A stretch of 64,000 bases of DNA from an uncultured Eubacteriales bacterium (GTDB taxonomy: Bacteria; Bacillota; Clostridia; Oscillospirales; Acutalibacteraceae): contig CAQKRU010000003.1 in assembly GCA_948823415.1 (NCBI GenBank), positions 16,682 through 80,681 of the forward strand, given 5' to 3'. Both the position numbers and the translations under genes were made by a program. Shown here one piece after another: positions 24,970 through 33,581 of this stretch; the first letter of the stretch is position 1; each line of letters starts with the position of its first letter. Below the pieces are notes generated by a model. It had not been told where the DNA came from. It worked only from the letters and a program-made list of their open reading frames with translations, and made no database searches.

Positions 24970-25440
24970 TTAAGCGTTATTATTGTTGTAAGGTAAAAGT
25001 AAAGAAATCCCAGGATTGTTTTCTCTAATTTTAGCCTCGTCGAATTCGGCCTCATCAGGAAAAACTAAAGTTTTAGTGTTAGGAAATTTTGCGTCAGAAT
25101 TAATTTTTGTAATTTTCATTTTGTTTCCATTAATAACTTCAACATCTTCAGGAATAACTACGATTTGGTTGTTGTTTTCTGTAGATCCCGTAACGGCTAT
25201 AGACGAGCCCCAGATACTATCTGCTTCATAGGTTAGTGTGCAATGGCTATCTTTTTTAAAAACAATTTGTTTGTCCTCCCCAATAACAGGAAGGGCATTA
25301 GACGTGCTGGCGGGCTTAGTAAGCGTAAGCTTAGGGCCTTTATTTAATGACGCAGAGCTTGGAAGAGCTACCGCAGAAGAAAGGCAGCATATAGCCAGTG
25401 CCGTGGCCGACAAACTGCGCAAAAAGTTTTTGTTTTTCAA
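24970..25440 (-). CDS. Secreted protein, paralogue of the 24083-24805 N-terminal part
   Basis: 156 residues from a TTG start with AAGGAGAG site. The signal peptide NFLRSLSATALAICCLSSAV is nearly identical to the downstream gene's. The mature part has an initial Thr/Ser/Pro stretch, a strand-rich segment with IVVIPEDVEVINGNKMKIT, then SDAKFPNTKTLVFPD and a helix ending NNPGISLL. It lacks DDCD motifs. The repeated I-P-E-x-V and F-P-x-T-x-x-L-V-F-P pattern recalls BspA-like LRR units. Monocistronic, with own promoter and terminator. Confidence 0.7.
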   Translation of the reverse strand: MKNKNFLRSLSATALAICCLSSAVALPSSASLNKGPKLTLTKPASTSNALPVIGEDKQIVFKKDSHCTLTYEADSIWGSSIAVTGSTENNNQIVVIPEDVEVINGNKMKITKINSDAKFPNTKTLVFPDEAEFDEAKIRENNPGISLLLPYNNNNA

Positions 25441-25471
25441 AAAAATCTCTCCTTAAAATGATACTAAAGAA

Positions 25472-25500
25472 ATTATAATATCGGATGTAGAAAAAAGCAA
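25472..25500 (-). promoter_or_regulatory. Promoter of the 24970-25440 gene
   Basis: Minus strand TTGCTT (25495-25500), 17-base spacer, TATAAT (25472-25477). Confidence 0.75.
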
Positions 25501-25535
25501 GCATTTTTTGTGAATTTTACAGAGATTTAAAATTG

Positions 25536-25564
25536 TTGCGCAGAATTTAAGTTTATTGTATAAT
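25536..25564 (+). promoter_or_regulatory. Promoter of the GNAT gene
   Basis: TTGCGC (25536-25541), 17-base spacer, TATAAT (25559-25564). Its position shows that a start codon at 25556 is impossible and the true start lies downstream. Confidence 0.65.
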
Positions 25565-25627
25565 ACTAATATATTTATTTTTAAAAATAGAAATAATTTA
25601 AACACAACACACATTTTTGCGAAAGAG

Positions 25628-26539
25628 GTGATTGCGATTATTACGGTAGAAGAGTGGAATTCGCAGAACGACGCCGTTTATAAGCCATTTTTGGTGGATA
25701 GAATCAATGATGGCGGCGAAGATTTTGTCGCATATGGCGCCAAATGTGGGAATATTCCGTGCGGAGCGATATATGCAAGGCTAGAGAAGTCCGATGTGGG
25801 CGGGCGAACTCAGGCGAACGTGACGAGCTTTTTTGTTGCCTCTTTTTTTAGAGAAAAGGGCGCCGGAACGGCTTTACTGGACGCGCTCAAGCTTAGATTG
25901 AAAGACCTGAACGTAGATGCCATCCGGGTTAACGCGGTTACTTCGCAGGAAAACGTCGATCTGATAGACAAATTTTTGCAAAAGAGAGGATTTTCACCCG
26001 CCAGACTGCTAACAGAGGTCTATTTGTTTGATCCGAAAGTTCTGGTAGAGAAAAATAAAATCATAAAATCGGCGCTGCAGGGCAGTTTTGACCTGCCACC
26101 GAAAATATCTTTTTTGCCAAAAAACCTTGTGAGCCCAGATTTACTCGAGAAGGTCAAAAATAAGGATGGCATAGATTATCCGGATGTGCTGTCTCCGTTT
26201 GCAAATGAGTTCAACTTGGACGACGAATGCACTCAGTTTGCGATTTTTGACGACAGCGAGATCGTCGGTTGGGTGACGGCTTTTCGCGTTAAAGAGAGCG
26301 CAATCCTGTATCGGTCGCTGTTTATTCGGGAAGACTACCGAAAAAAGGCCCTAGGCTTTGCGCTTTTGGGAGAATGCATAAAAAAGCATGTGGCGAAGTA
26401 TTCCGATAAAATGGTGCTTTATGCGGTCGCGTTGGATAATTTAAACGCCAGAAAGCTCTTTTCGGTCTGCTTTAAGCACTATTATAAGAGCAAAAAGTAC
26501 GAATTTGAGGCGATTATGGACCTTCGGCAAGGTTTCTAA
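25628..26539 (+). CDS. Tandem GNAT-family N-acetyltransferase
   Basis: About 303 residues. Two GNAT folds are visible: an acetyl-CoA loop FREKGAGTALLDAL in the first half, and IREDYRKKALGFALL in the second, followed by VALDNLNARKLF. Substrate unknown. The start is uncertain. An AAGAGGTGA site lies at 25623-25631; the in-frame GTG (25628) overlaps it, while the best-spaced codons are ATT at 25637 or 25640. The gene is followed by a terminator hairpin and then a stand-alone acyl carrier protein. Confidence 0.8.
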   Translation: MIAIITVEEWNSQNDAVYKPFLVDRINDGGEDFVAYGAKCGNIPCGAIYARLEKSDVGGRTQANVTSFFVASFFREKGAGTALLDALKLRLKDLNVDAIRVNAVTSQENVDLIDKFLQKRGFSPARLLTEVYLFDPKVLVEKNKIIKSALQGSFDLPPKISFLPKNLVSPDLLEKVKNKDGIDYPDVLSPFANEFNLDDECTQFAIFDDSEIVGWVTAFRVKESAILYRSLFIREDYRKKALGFALLGECIKKHVAKYSDKMVLYAVALDNLNARKLFSVCFKHYYKSKKYEFEAIMDLRQGF

Positions 26540-26566
26540 ACCTAATATATATATAAATTTTTGGAC

Positions 26567-26590
26567 AAGCCCTAGCATCGACGGGCTTTT
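26567..26590 (+). terminator. Intrinsic terminator
   Basis: AAGCCC (26567-26572) pairs with GGGCTT (26583-26588), followed by TTTGTTA. Moderate strength; some read-through into the acyl carrier protein gene is likely because no separate promoter is obvious. Confidence 0.7.
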
Positions 26591-26640
26591 GTTATATGTT
26601 TTTTGCGGATATTACGAAAATTTTACGTGGAGGGATTGCT

Positions 26641-26883
26641 ATGGAAAACATTGAGAGGACGGTTCGAGAGGAACTTGGCAAGATTGTGGAGGCCGACGTG
26701 ATGGCTGTCTCGGCGGATGAAGACATCACGAAGCTATCTCAGATGGACTCTTTGAGCGTTTTGGAGCTTATGGACATTATTGAGGAACGTTTTGATATTG
26801 AAATTTCTCTGGGAGAAATTTCTAAAATAAGGACAATAGCCGACGTGGTGCGACTTATTTTGGCGCGGGTAAAAAAAGACTAG
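26641..26883 (+). CDS. Acyl carrier protein
   Basis: 80 residues from ATG 26641 with a GGAGGGATT site. It carries the phosphopantetheine attachment motif DSLSVLELM with the modified Ser near residue 38, and the helix II acidic surface. It supplies thioester-bound acyl chains. No fatty acid or polyketide genes adjoin it, so it may be a secondary ACP. The only neighbour is the GNAT protein, which suggests an acyl transfer partnership but does not prove it. Confidence 0.88.
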   Translation: MENIERTVREELGKIVEADVMAVSADEDITKLSQMDSLSVLELMDIIEERFDIEISLGEISKIRTIADVVRLILARVKKD

Positions 26884-26993
26884 CTGCGGGCCATTTATTA
26901 TTACCAAAAATAGTAGGCAATTTTTGAGCGAAAAATATCATAATTTTGGCATAATTAATAAAAATATTTCTGAAACTTCTAACAAAAAATGGG

Positions 26994-27021
26994 TTGATTT
27001 TGTCGAATTTTGTGTTATAAT
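26994..27021 (+). promoter_or_regulatory. Promoter of the interrupted cell-wall protein gene
   Basis: TTGATT (26994-26999), 16-base spacer, TATAAT (27016-27021). Confidence 0.7.
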
Positions 27022-27281
27022 TAACACATTGGCAAAACAGTTATGTTTTTTTAAGCTGAAGGGAGGGCATTTATATTTAAACTGAACAAGTTTAAACTCA
27101 AAAGGTGCTATGCAGCAAAAAAATAAAGCTGAAATAAAAAAGGGGGAGGCGCAATTTAGCCAATAAAATTGCATGTTACTCTTTCTCGGAGAAAATAAAA
27201 ATTATCTTTGGGGAATTTTATGTGCAAAAAATTTTATTTTCAGAAATTAATTTTATTGATTAAGAAAGGACTGATTTATTA
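27022..27281 (+). promoter_or_regulatory. Long structured 5' leader
   Basis: About 255 bases between promoter and start codon. It contains a hairpin TTTAAAC...GTTTAAA near 27077-27097, and complementary arms GAAAATAAAAATT (27190-27202) and AAATTTTATTTTC (27229-27241). Two tiny frames with ribosome-site-like purines are present. It could be a regulatory leader; no known riboswitch class is recognised. Confidence 0.4.
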
Positions 27282-28661
27282 ATGAAAGGAAAAATTTTTA
27301 AAAGGGTAGCTAGCGCAATGCTAGGTTTGATGGTTGCATTTGCTGCAATTGGTGTAAACACCGCTTTTGCAGAGGGTGATCCTACAATAGCAGACACGAA
27401 GCCGAAGATTATTGTAACAAACTACCAAAACGATGGAGCAGAAGCAGAAAGTTTGGTACACTGCGATGTCATCCTTGTGCTTACAGCAGACAATGATAAA
27501 TTTAATGGCAAAGAAGTAGAATTTGATAGCGTGAAATACAAATTGACGTTTCCTACAAGCTTTATAAAAGATCAAGCGAAAATTTATCATTAGGATTTAT
27601 TCCATACAACGGGGTATCAACAAACATTTGCTTTGGAAGGTCAAACCACAATTAAGGGAACTATTGCAAAAACAGATCCACATGCTAAGAGCCTAAAGGG
27701 CACTATTGGACAAAACATACCACTTGCTAGAATTTCATTTGCAAGGGGAGAAAAACTTGCTAAAACAGTACAGATAGAAATTAAAGGTGTTGTGGAAGCA
27801 TGTGCAAACGGTGAAGGTGCTGCCCAAAATTTCGTGGAGGAGCAAACCTACAATGTTACAGATTGTATACACCCCGCTGACAAAGTAACTTACTCTTTAC
27901 CAGAAGATCCAGTTGAAGCATTACAGTATCACTTGATGAATTGCAGCGCATGTAATTCATCGCCAATTAAAGTCAAACATGCATATTCTGGCAACACAAG
28001 AACTGTACAAGGTACTGCTGATATAGTGGCTGGAACTTATGGAAAATGTATTTGCGGTAAAACATCGTATAAAGATATAGTTGTAAAAGGAACAGAAACA
28101 CATACTCCAGAGGGCAACCCTATTTTAGGTAACACAAATTTAAATTCTGTAGAAAAAGAGTACTTTGACAGTAAAGGTGCTAGATGCGGAAGCACTATAG
28201 CATACGACGTAACTAACTTCTACAAAGGTGGAAAGCTAGATATAAACACAGGTTCTCCAGATACTGTAAATGATTTCTATGTTTGGAAGAACAGTGTCAT
28301 TACGGTTGACGGCAAAAATGCTGCTGCCCCGGGAAAGAAAATTATCTTTGTAGCAAGAGAAACAGACTTACCAGTTGACAAGTTTGTAGAGTTATACAAA
28401 AAATTTGGTGGCCAAGGAAGCGTTATCCCACGTGAGTTTAAATACAACGGAAAAAGATATATATGTGCTTGGGAAAGTGGAATAAATCCATACTTTGTGC
28501 CAACCAGTGTTGCTGCTGAAAAGAAGAAAGAGGATCCTAAGAAGAAGGGTACTCAAACAAAGACTGGCGACGCTGCCGGAATGGTATGCCTAGCTGCTTC
28601 GGGATTGCTGGTAGTTGCTGGCTTGTACATGGAACTCATGAAAAAGAAAAAGAACGCTTAA
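27282..28661 (+). pseudogene. Cell-wall-anchored secreted protein interrupted by an in-frame TAG
   Basis: Reading from ATG 27282 (GAAAGGACTGAT site) gives a signal peptide ending NTAFAEG and a beta-rich sequence, then TAG at 27591-27593 after 103 residues. The same frame is open immediately after the stop (DLFHTTGYQQTFALEGQ...) to TAA at 28661, with unchanged composition, so the intact gene would encode 459 residues. The distal part has strand-rich, Cys-paired domains (NCSACNS, CICGK) and an end with TQTKTGDAAG, a hydrophobic stretch and KKKKNA. This is a sortase-type anchor in which the usual L-P of LPxTG is replaced. Host or matrix interaction is inference. TAG is an ordinary stop here (rpoB, rpoC, fusA), so a nonsense mutation is likeliest. 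Confidence 0.8.
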
Positions 28662-28683
28662 GTTCTTCCTTCTAAAATAATTA

Positions 28684-28715
28684 AAAACCACACAGAATCT
28701 TGTGTGGTTTTTGTT
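28684..28715. terminator. Bidirectional intrinsic terminator
   Basis: AAAACCACACA (28684-28694) pairs with TGTGTGGTTTT (28701-28711), T-rich on the plus side and A-rich on the other. It ends the cell-wall protein transcript and probably the convergent pduL transcript. Confidence 0.9.
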
Positions 28716-28735
28716 TTGCGCATGAAAAATATCGA

Positions 28736-29308
28736 TTAAATGAGGACTTCGCCGTACATGGGTCCTGCTACGATGCCGGCAGCATTGGCTTCGTCGGTGT
28801 CTATATGCATGGCCGGGGCGAAGTTTTTGCTTACGCGGACTATCACATTCTCGAATGTTAACGAACGATGCGCTGTCTGCACCGCCACCCTTACGGTTTG
28901 GCCATCGGAGAGGTTATGAGCCTTAGCAGAGTCTGAATCCATATGAATATGCCGTTTGGCGATGATGACTCCGCGTGGAATTTCGAGCCTTCCGTTTGGC
29001 CCAACCAACACGCAGCCGGGAGTCGCCTCTAAGTTGCCGGAATCTCGAATGGGAACGCTCAGACCCAGATTTATCGAGTCGGTGAGCGAGACCTCCACCT
29101 GAGTTTGTGCTCTTAGTGGACCGAGCACCGCCACTTTGGCGAATTTATTTTTGGGGCCGACGACCTCTAGCCGCGCGGTACTTACGAATTCGCCGGGCTG
29201 AGAGAGTTCCTTTTGGACCACGAGCCCCGCGCCGCGGCCAAACAAGACTTCAAAGTCGCTGCGAGACAAGTGAATATGCCGCGCAGAAGTTTCGACTAAA
29301 ATTTTCAC
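28736..29308 (-). CDS. pduL: Phosphate propanoyl/acetyltransferase PduL
   Basis: 190 residues from a GTG at 29308 with GAGGTGATTTTT in front. PduL-type phosphotransacylase, interconverting acyl-CoA and acyl phosphate. Both halves of the duplicated beta-barrel are present, with the metal-binding ARHIHLS near residue 9-15 and KRHIHM in the second half. There is no N-terminal microcompartment targeting extension and no shell genes nearby, so a cytosolic role, for example in acetate formation, is likely. Its first 40 codons and upstream DNA are duplicated directly ahead of it. Confidence 0.93.
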   Translation of the reverse strand: MKILVETSARHIHLSRSDFEVLFGRGAGLVVQKELSQPGEFVSTARLEVVGPKNKFAKVAVLGPLRAQTQVEVSLTDSINLGLSVPIRDSGNLEATPGCVLVGPNGRLEIPRGVIIAKRHIHMDSDSAKAHNLSDGQTVRVAVQTAHRSLTFENVIVRVSKNFAPAMHIDTDEANAAGIVAGPMYGEVLI

Positions 29309-29554
29309 AAAAATCACCTCAGAGCAAAAATGCTGACAGACTGCCACTTATAAGGTATTCAACTTGCCCTATTTCGCCGGGCTGGGAGAGTTCCTTTTGG
29401 ACCACGAGGCCTGCGCCGCGGCCAAACAAGACTTCAAAGTCGCTGCGAGACAAGTGGATATGCCGCGCAGAAGTTTCGACTAAAATTTTCACAAAAATCA
29501 CCTCAGAGCAAAAATGCTGACAGACCGCTGTTTACAAGATACTCAACCCGCCCT
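29187..29554 (-). repeat. 184-bp tandem direct duplication of the pduL 5' region
   Basis: Copy 1 is 29187-29370 and copy 2 is 29371-29554, aligned at a constant offset of 184 with no indels. About 5 differences fall in the first 154 bases and 9 in the last 30, all of the latter transitions. Confidence 0.92.
29319..29492 (-). pseudogene. Truncated pduL copy (5' fragment)
   Basis: Starts with the same GTG and ribosome site as pduL (29492) and encodes the first 43 residues of PduL, including ARHIHLS, then runs into copy 1 noncoding DNA for 14 further codons (IGQVEYLISGSLSAFLL) and stops. It would be translated ahead of the real pduL on the same transcript. Product very unlikely to be an active enzyme. 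Confidence 0.85.
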
Positions 29555-29588
29555 GCAAAAATGATTAAAATGAAAATACTAAAAATGC

Positions 29589-29617
29589 TTGACTTTTTAG
29601 GGCGTTTGTAATAAAAT
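29589..29617 (+). promoter_or_regulatory. Promoter of rpoB-rpoC
   Basis: TTGACT (29589-29594), 17-base spacer, TAAAAT (29612-29617), giving a leader of about 180 bases. No rplJ/rplL genes precede rpoB here, so this promoter, or another AT-rich candidate near 29695-29726, must serve the operon. The 310 bases upstream of rpoB hold no other gene. Confidence 0.6.
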
Positions 29618-29803
29618 AATATACTGCATTAAAAATGGATTTTTGAAGCTTAAAATAGATTAATTATAGCACCATTTCGACAAAAAAACAAGGGTTTTGT
29701 TTTAAATTTTGTGTTAATTATTATGATTGGGAGCTTTTGCGCGGTGCTGTGCGGATCTGCGGCCCGATTGTATTATTGAATATTGACAAAAGGATGAATT
29801 GGA

Positions 29804-32800
29804 GTGGGTAAACCTATGCTGAATGTCAAACCTGTGCGGATGGGCAAAAATGTAAGGATGAGTTTTTCTAGAATTGACGAGGTTTTAGAGATGCCAAACC
29901 TTATTGAGGTCCAGAAGAAGTCGTATCGGTGGTTTCTTGACGAGGGTCTGAAGGACGTTTTTAAGGATATTTCGGGCATTACCGATTATACGGGCAACTT
30001 GGTTTTAGATTTTCTCGACTATCATTTGGACATGGACCGTCCGAACTACAGTGTTGCAGAATGCAAAGAGCGAGATGCTACCTACTCTGCCGCCCTACGG
30101 GTGAAGGTGCGGCTTTTGAATAAGGAAAATGGCGAGATTAAGGAGTCGGAAGTCTTTATGGGCGACTTCCCTCTTATGACCGACAGCGGCACGTTCATCA
30201 TTAACGGTGCGGAACGTGTTGTTGTTTCGCAGCTTATTCGGTCTCCTGGCGTTTATTTTAAGATGGAGCACGACAAGACGGGCAAAGAGCTGTTTAGTTC
30301 GACGGTTATCCCGAACCGCGGCGCCTGGCTTGAGTATGAGAACGATGTTAACGATGTTTTTTACGTTCGCATCGATAAGAATCGCAAGATCCCGATTACG
30401 GTGTTTATTCGCGCGCTTGGGCTTGGGACAACCGACGAGATTATCGATTATTTTGGCCGCGATGAGCGCATTTTAGCTACGATAGAGAAGGATCCGTGCA
30501 ATAATTCGGAAGAGGCCCTTTTGGAGCTGTATCGCAAACTGAGGCCCACAGAGCCGCCGACTTTGGACAGCGCTAAGGCACACTTGGATGCTTTGTTTTT
30601 TGATGAGAGAAGATACGATTTGTCGCGGGTTGGGCGGTATAAGTACAATAAGAAGTTGGGAATCTCTGGCAGATTGACGGGCCGAGTGATATCTCAACCT
30701 ATTGTTAACCCCCGTACTGGCGAGGTTATGGCCGATGCTGGCGAGACGATTTCTTTTGAGAAGGCTGGCGAGATCGAGAATGCCGGCGTTGCGGTTGCTT
30801 ATGTTCAGGACGAGGACCGCGAGGTTAAGGTGATTTCGAACGGCATGGTGGACATAGGTTGCTATGTTGACTTTGACGCGAAGGCCGAATGCGGCGTGAA
30901 AGAGAAGGTTCGGTTTAGCGTTTTGATGGAGATTTTGGAGGCTTCTGGCTCTGACGACGAGCTCAAAGAGGCTATTGTTGCGCGTTTGGGAGAGCTTGTT
31001 CCGAATTATATCACTATTGACGACATTTTTGCGTCGATTAATTATATGAATTGCCTTGCCTGCGGCGTTGGCGTGACGGATGATATTGATCATTTGGGGA
31101 ATAGGCGCGTTAGATCGGTTGGCGAGCTGTTACAGAATCAGTTTAGGATCGGATTGTCGCGGTTGGAGAGGGTTATTCGTGAGAGAATGACGCTTCAGGC
31201 GCAGGATTTGGAGATGTTGACTCCGCAATCTTTGATAAACATTCGGCCGGTTGTTGCGGCTATCAAGGAGTTTTTTGGGCTGTCGCAGTTGTCTCAGTTT
31301 ATGGATCAGACGAACCCTTTGGCCGAGTTGACCCACAAGAGGCGGCTTTCTGCCTTGGGTCCTGGCGGACTTTCTAGAGATAGAGCCGGTTTTGAGGTTC
31401 GTGACGTTCACTATAGCCATTATGGCCGAATGTGTCCGATTGAGACGCCTGAAGGTCCTAATATTGGCTTGATTTCTTATTTGGCGACGTTTGCGAGGAT
31501 CAACGAGTACGGCTTTGTTGAGGCCCCTTTTAGGAAGGTCGATAAGGCGCGGGGCGTGGTGACTTCGGAGGTTGTCTACATGACGGCCGACGTGGAAGAC
31601 GAATTCATCGTGGCGCAGGCTAATGAACCGCTTGATGAAGAGGGCCATTTTGTAAATGCTAAGGTTAACGGCCGGTATCGCGACAGTTTTGTGGAAGTGG
31701 AGAGCGATCGAGCCGACTATATGGACATTTGTCCGCGGATGGTTATGTCTGTGGCTACTGCGATGATTCCTTTTTTGGAGAACGACGACGCAAACCGCGC
31801 TTTGATGGGATCGAACATGCAGCGGCAGGCTGTGCCTTTGCTTAAGACGGAGGCGCCGATTGTTGGCACGGGCATGGAGTACAAGGCTGGCGTGGATTCG
31901 GGCGTTTGCGTGCTTTCTAAAGGAGACGGCGTTGTAGAGAGCGTTTGCGCGAATGAGATTACTGTTAATTACGATTCTGGCGAGGTGGAGACCTTTAAGG
32001 TTACCAAGTTTATGCGGTCGAATCAGGGAACTTGCGTTAATCAGGTGCCTGTGGTGAGTCAGGGGCAACGCGTTGAGAAAGGCGAGGTTTTGGCCGACGG
32101 GCCGGCGATTAACAATGGTGAAGTTAGCTTGGGCAAGAATGTGCTCATTGGTTTCATGACTTGGGAGGGCTATAACTACGAGGACGCCGTGCTTATCAGC
32201 GAGAAGATTGTCCGCGATGACGTTTATACCTCGATTCATATTGAGGAGTACGAAACTGAAGCCCGCGACACTAAGCTTGGGCCGGAGGAGATTACTAGAG
32301 ATATCCCGAATGTTGGCGAAGATGCTTTGAAGGACCTTGACGAGATGGGCATAATCCGCGTTGGAACGGAAGTTCAGGCGGGTGACGTTTTGGTCGGCAA
32401 GGTTACGCCTAAGGGTGAGACTGAACTTACAGCTGAAGAACGCCTACTGCGCGCCATTTTTGGAGAGAAGGCTAGGGAGGTTCGCGATACCTCTTTGCGT
32501 GTGCCGCACGGTGAATACGGCATTGTTGTTGACGTGAAGGTGTTTACGCGCGCGAATTGCGACGAGCTGCAGCCGGGCGTGAATAAGGTTGTGCGCTGCT
32601 ACATTGCGCAAAAGCGCAAGATTTCGGTTGGTGACAAGATGGCCGGCCGGCACGGGAACAAGGGCGTTGTTTCGCGGATTTTGCCGGTTGAGGATATGCC
32701 GTTTTTGCCGGACGGAACACCGCTTGATATCGTTTTGAACCCGCTTGGCGTGCCTTCTCGTATGAATATTGGTCAGGTTTTGGAGGTCCATCTTGGCTAC

Positions 32801-33565
32801 GCGGCGAAGGCTTTGGGCTGGAAGATCATGACGCCCGTTTTTGACGGCGCTCACGAAGAGGACATTTTTGAATGCTTTAGGCAGGCTGGGCTTAGTGAGG
32901 ACGGCAAAACTTGGCTGAAGGACGGCCGCACGGGCGAGTACTTTGACAACCCCGTGACGGTGGGATATATGTATTATTTGAAGCTGCACCACTTGGTTGA
33001 TGATAAGATTCACGCGCGGTCTACCGGGCCTTATTCGCTTGTTACTCAGCAACCTTTGGGCGGTAAGGCGCAGTTTGGCGGCCAGCGCTTTGGTGAGATG
33101 GAAGTTTGGGCCTTGGAGGCTTACGGTGCGGCGTACACTTTGCAGGAAATTTTGACGGTTAAGTCGGACGACGTTGTCGGCAGAGTCAAGACTTATGAGG
33201 CGATTGTTAAGGGGCAGAATATTCCGAAGCCCGGTATTCCGGAGTCGTTTAAGGTTTTGATTAAGGAGTTGCAGTCGTTGGGGCTCGATGTGAAGGTCTT
33301 GAACAAGGACGAGGAGGAGATCGACTTAAAGCAGACGTTTGATGATGACGATAATATGGGCTTGGCCCCGGCTGGCGGCGACTTTCATGAGGAGGAAGTG
33401 GTTACTTCTTTGGACGGGTTTAGCTTGGAGGACGACCCCGAGGGGAACAACATGTTCGATGAGTCCAGTGTTGTGGCCGATTCTGACGACGATGACGACT
33501 TTGAGGATGAGCTGAACGAAGTTTTTGACGATGCGGATATACCGGCGGCAGATCAAGATTTTTAG
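29804..33565 (+). CDS. rpoB: DNA-directed RNA polymerase beta subunit
   Basis: 1253 residues, GTG start with an AAAGGAT site. Catalytic-core subunit of RNA polymerase. The rifampicin-site block is of the sensitive type ([24 protein letters not shown]), and the active-site region EDAVLISE and the [10 protein letters not shown] block are present. The C-terminus extends past the conserved core by about 85 residues that are strongly acidic (for example DDDDDFED). The gene is separated by only 16 bases from rpoC, as usual. Unlike most clostridia, rplJ-rplL do not precede it. Confidence 0.98.
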   Translation: MGKPMLNVKPVRMGKNVRMSFSRIDEVLEMPNLIEVQKKSYRWFLDEGLKDVFKDISGITDYTGNLVLDFLDYHLDMDRPNYSVAECKERDATYSAALRVKVRLLNKENGEIKESEVFMGDFPLMTDSGTFIINGAERVVVSQLIRSPGVYFKMEHDKTGKELFSSTVIPNRGAWLEYENDVNDVFYVRIDKNRKIPITVFIRALGLGTTDEIIDYFGRDERILATIEKDPCNNSEEALLELYRKLRPTEPPTLDSAKAHLDALFFDERRYDLSRVGRYKYNKKLGISGRLTGRVISQPIVNPRTGEVMADAGETISFEKAGEIENAGVAVAYVQDEDREVKVISNGMVDIGCYVDFDAKAECGVKEKVRFSVLMEILEASGSDDELKEAIVARLGELVPNYITIDDIFASINYMNCLACGVGVTDDIDHLGNRRVRSVGELLQNQFRIGLSRLERVIRERMTLQAQDLEMLTPQSLINIRPVVAAIKEFFGLSQLSQFMDQTNPLAELTHKRRLSALGPGGLSRDRAGFEVRDVHYSHYGRMCPIETPEGPNIGLISYLATFARINEYGFVEAPFRKVDKARGVVTSEVVYMTADVEDEFIVAQANEPLDEEGHFVNAKVNGRYRDSFVEVESDRADYMDICPRMVMSVATAMIPFLENDDANRALMGSNMQRQAVPLLKTEAPIVGTGMEYKAGVDSGVCVLSKGDGVVESVCANEITVNYDSGEVETFKVTKFMRSNQGTCVNQVPVVSQGQRVEKGEVLADGPAINNGEVSLGKNVLIGFMTWEGYNYEDAVLISEKIVRDDVYTSIHIEEYETEARDTKLGPEEITRDIPNVGEDALKDLDEMGIIRVGTEVQAGDVLVGKVTPKGETELTAEERLLRAIFGEKAREVRDTSLRVPHGEYGIVVDVKVFTRANCDELQPGVNKVVRCYIAQKRKISVGDKMAGRHGNKGVVSRILPVEDMPFLPDGTPLDIVLNPLGVPSRMNIGQVLEVHLGYAAKALGWKIMTPVFDGAHEEDIFECFRQAGLSEDGKTWLKDGRTGEYFDNPVTVGYMYYLKLHHLVDDKIHARSTGPYSLVTQQPLGGKAQFGGQRFGEMEVWALEAYGAAYTLQEILTVKSDDVVGRVKTYEAIVKGQNIPKPGIPESFKVLIKELQSLGLDVKVLNKDEEEIDLKQTFDDDDNMGLAPAGGDFHEEEVVTSLDGFSLEDDPEGNNMFDESSVVADSDDDDDFEDELNEVFDDADIPAADQDF

Positions 33566-33581
33566 GGGGTTGCAGCTAATA

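Noticed and set aside
27591..27593. TAG as pyrrolysine or a recoded codon
   Set aside because: rpoB, rpoC, fusA and rpsG all end in TAG, and there is no PylRS, tRNA-Pyl or methylamine gene in the window. A nonsense mutation is the simpler reading.
28736..29308. PduL as part of a bacterial microcompartment
   Set aside because: No shell proteins, diol dehydratase or encapsulation peptide are present in the window.
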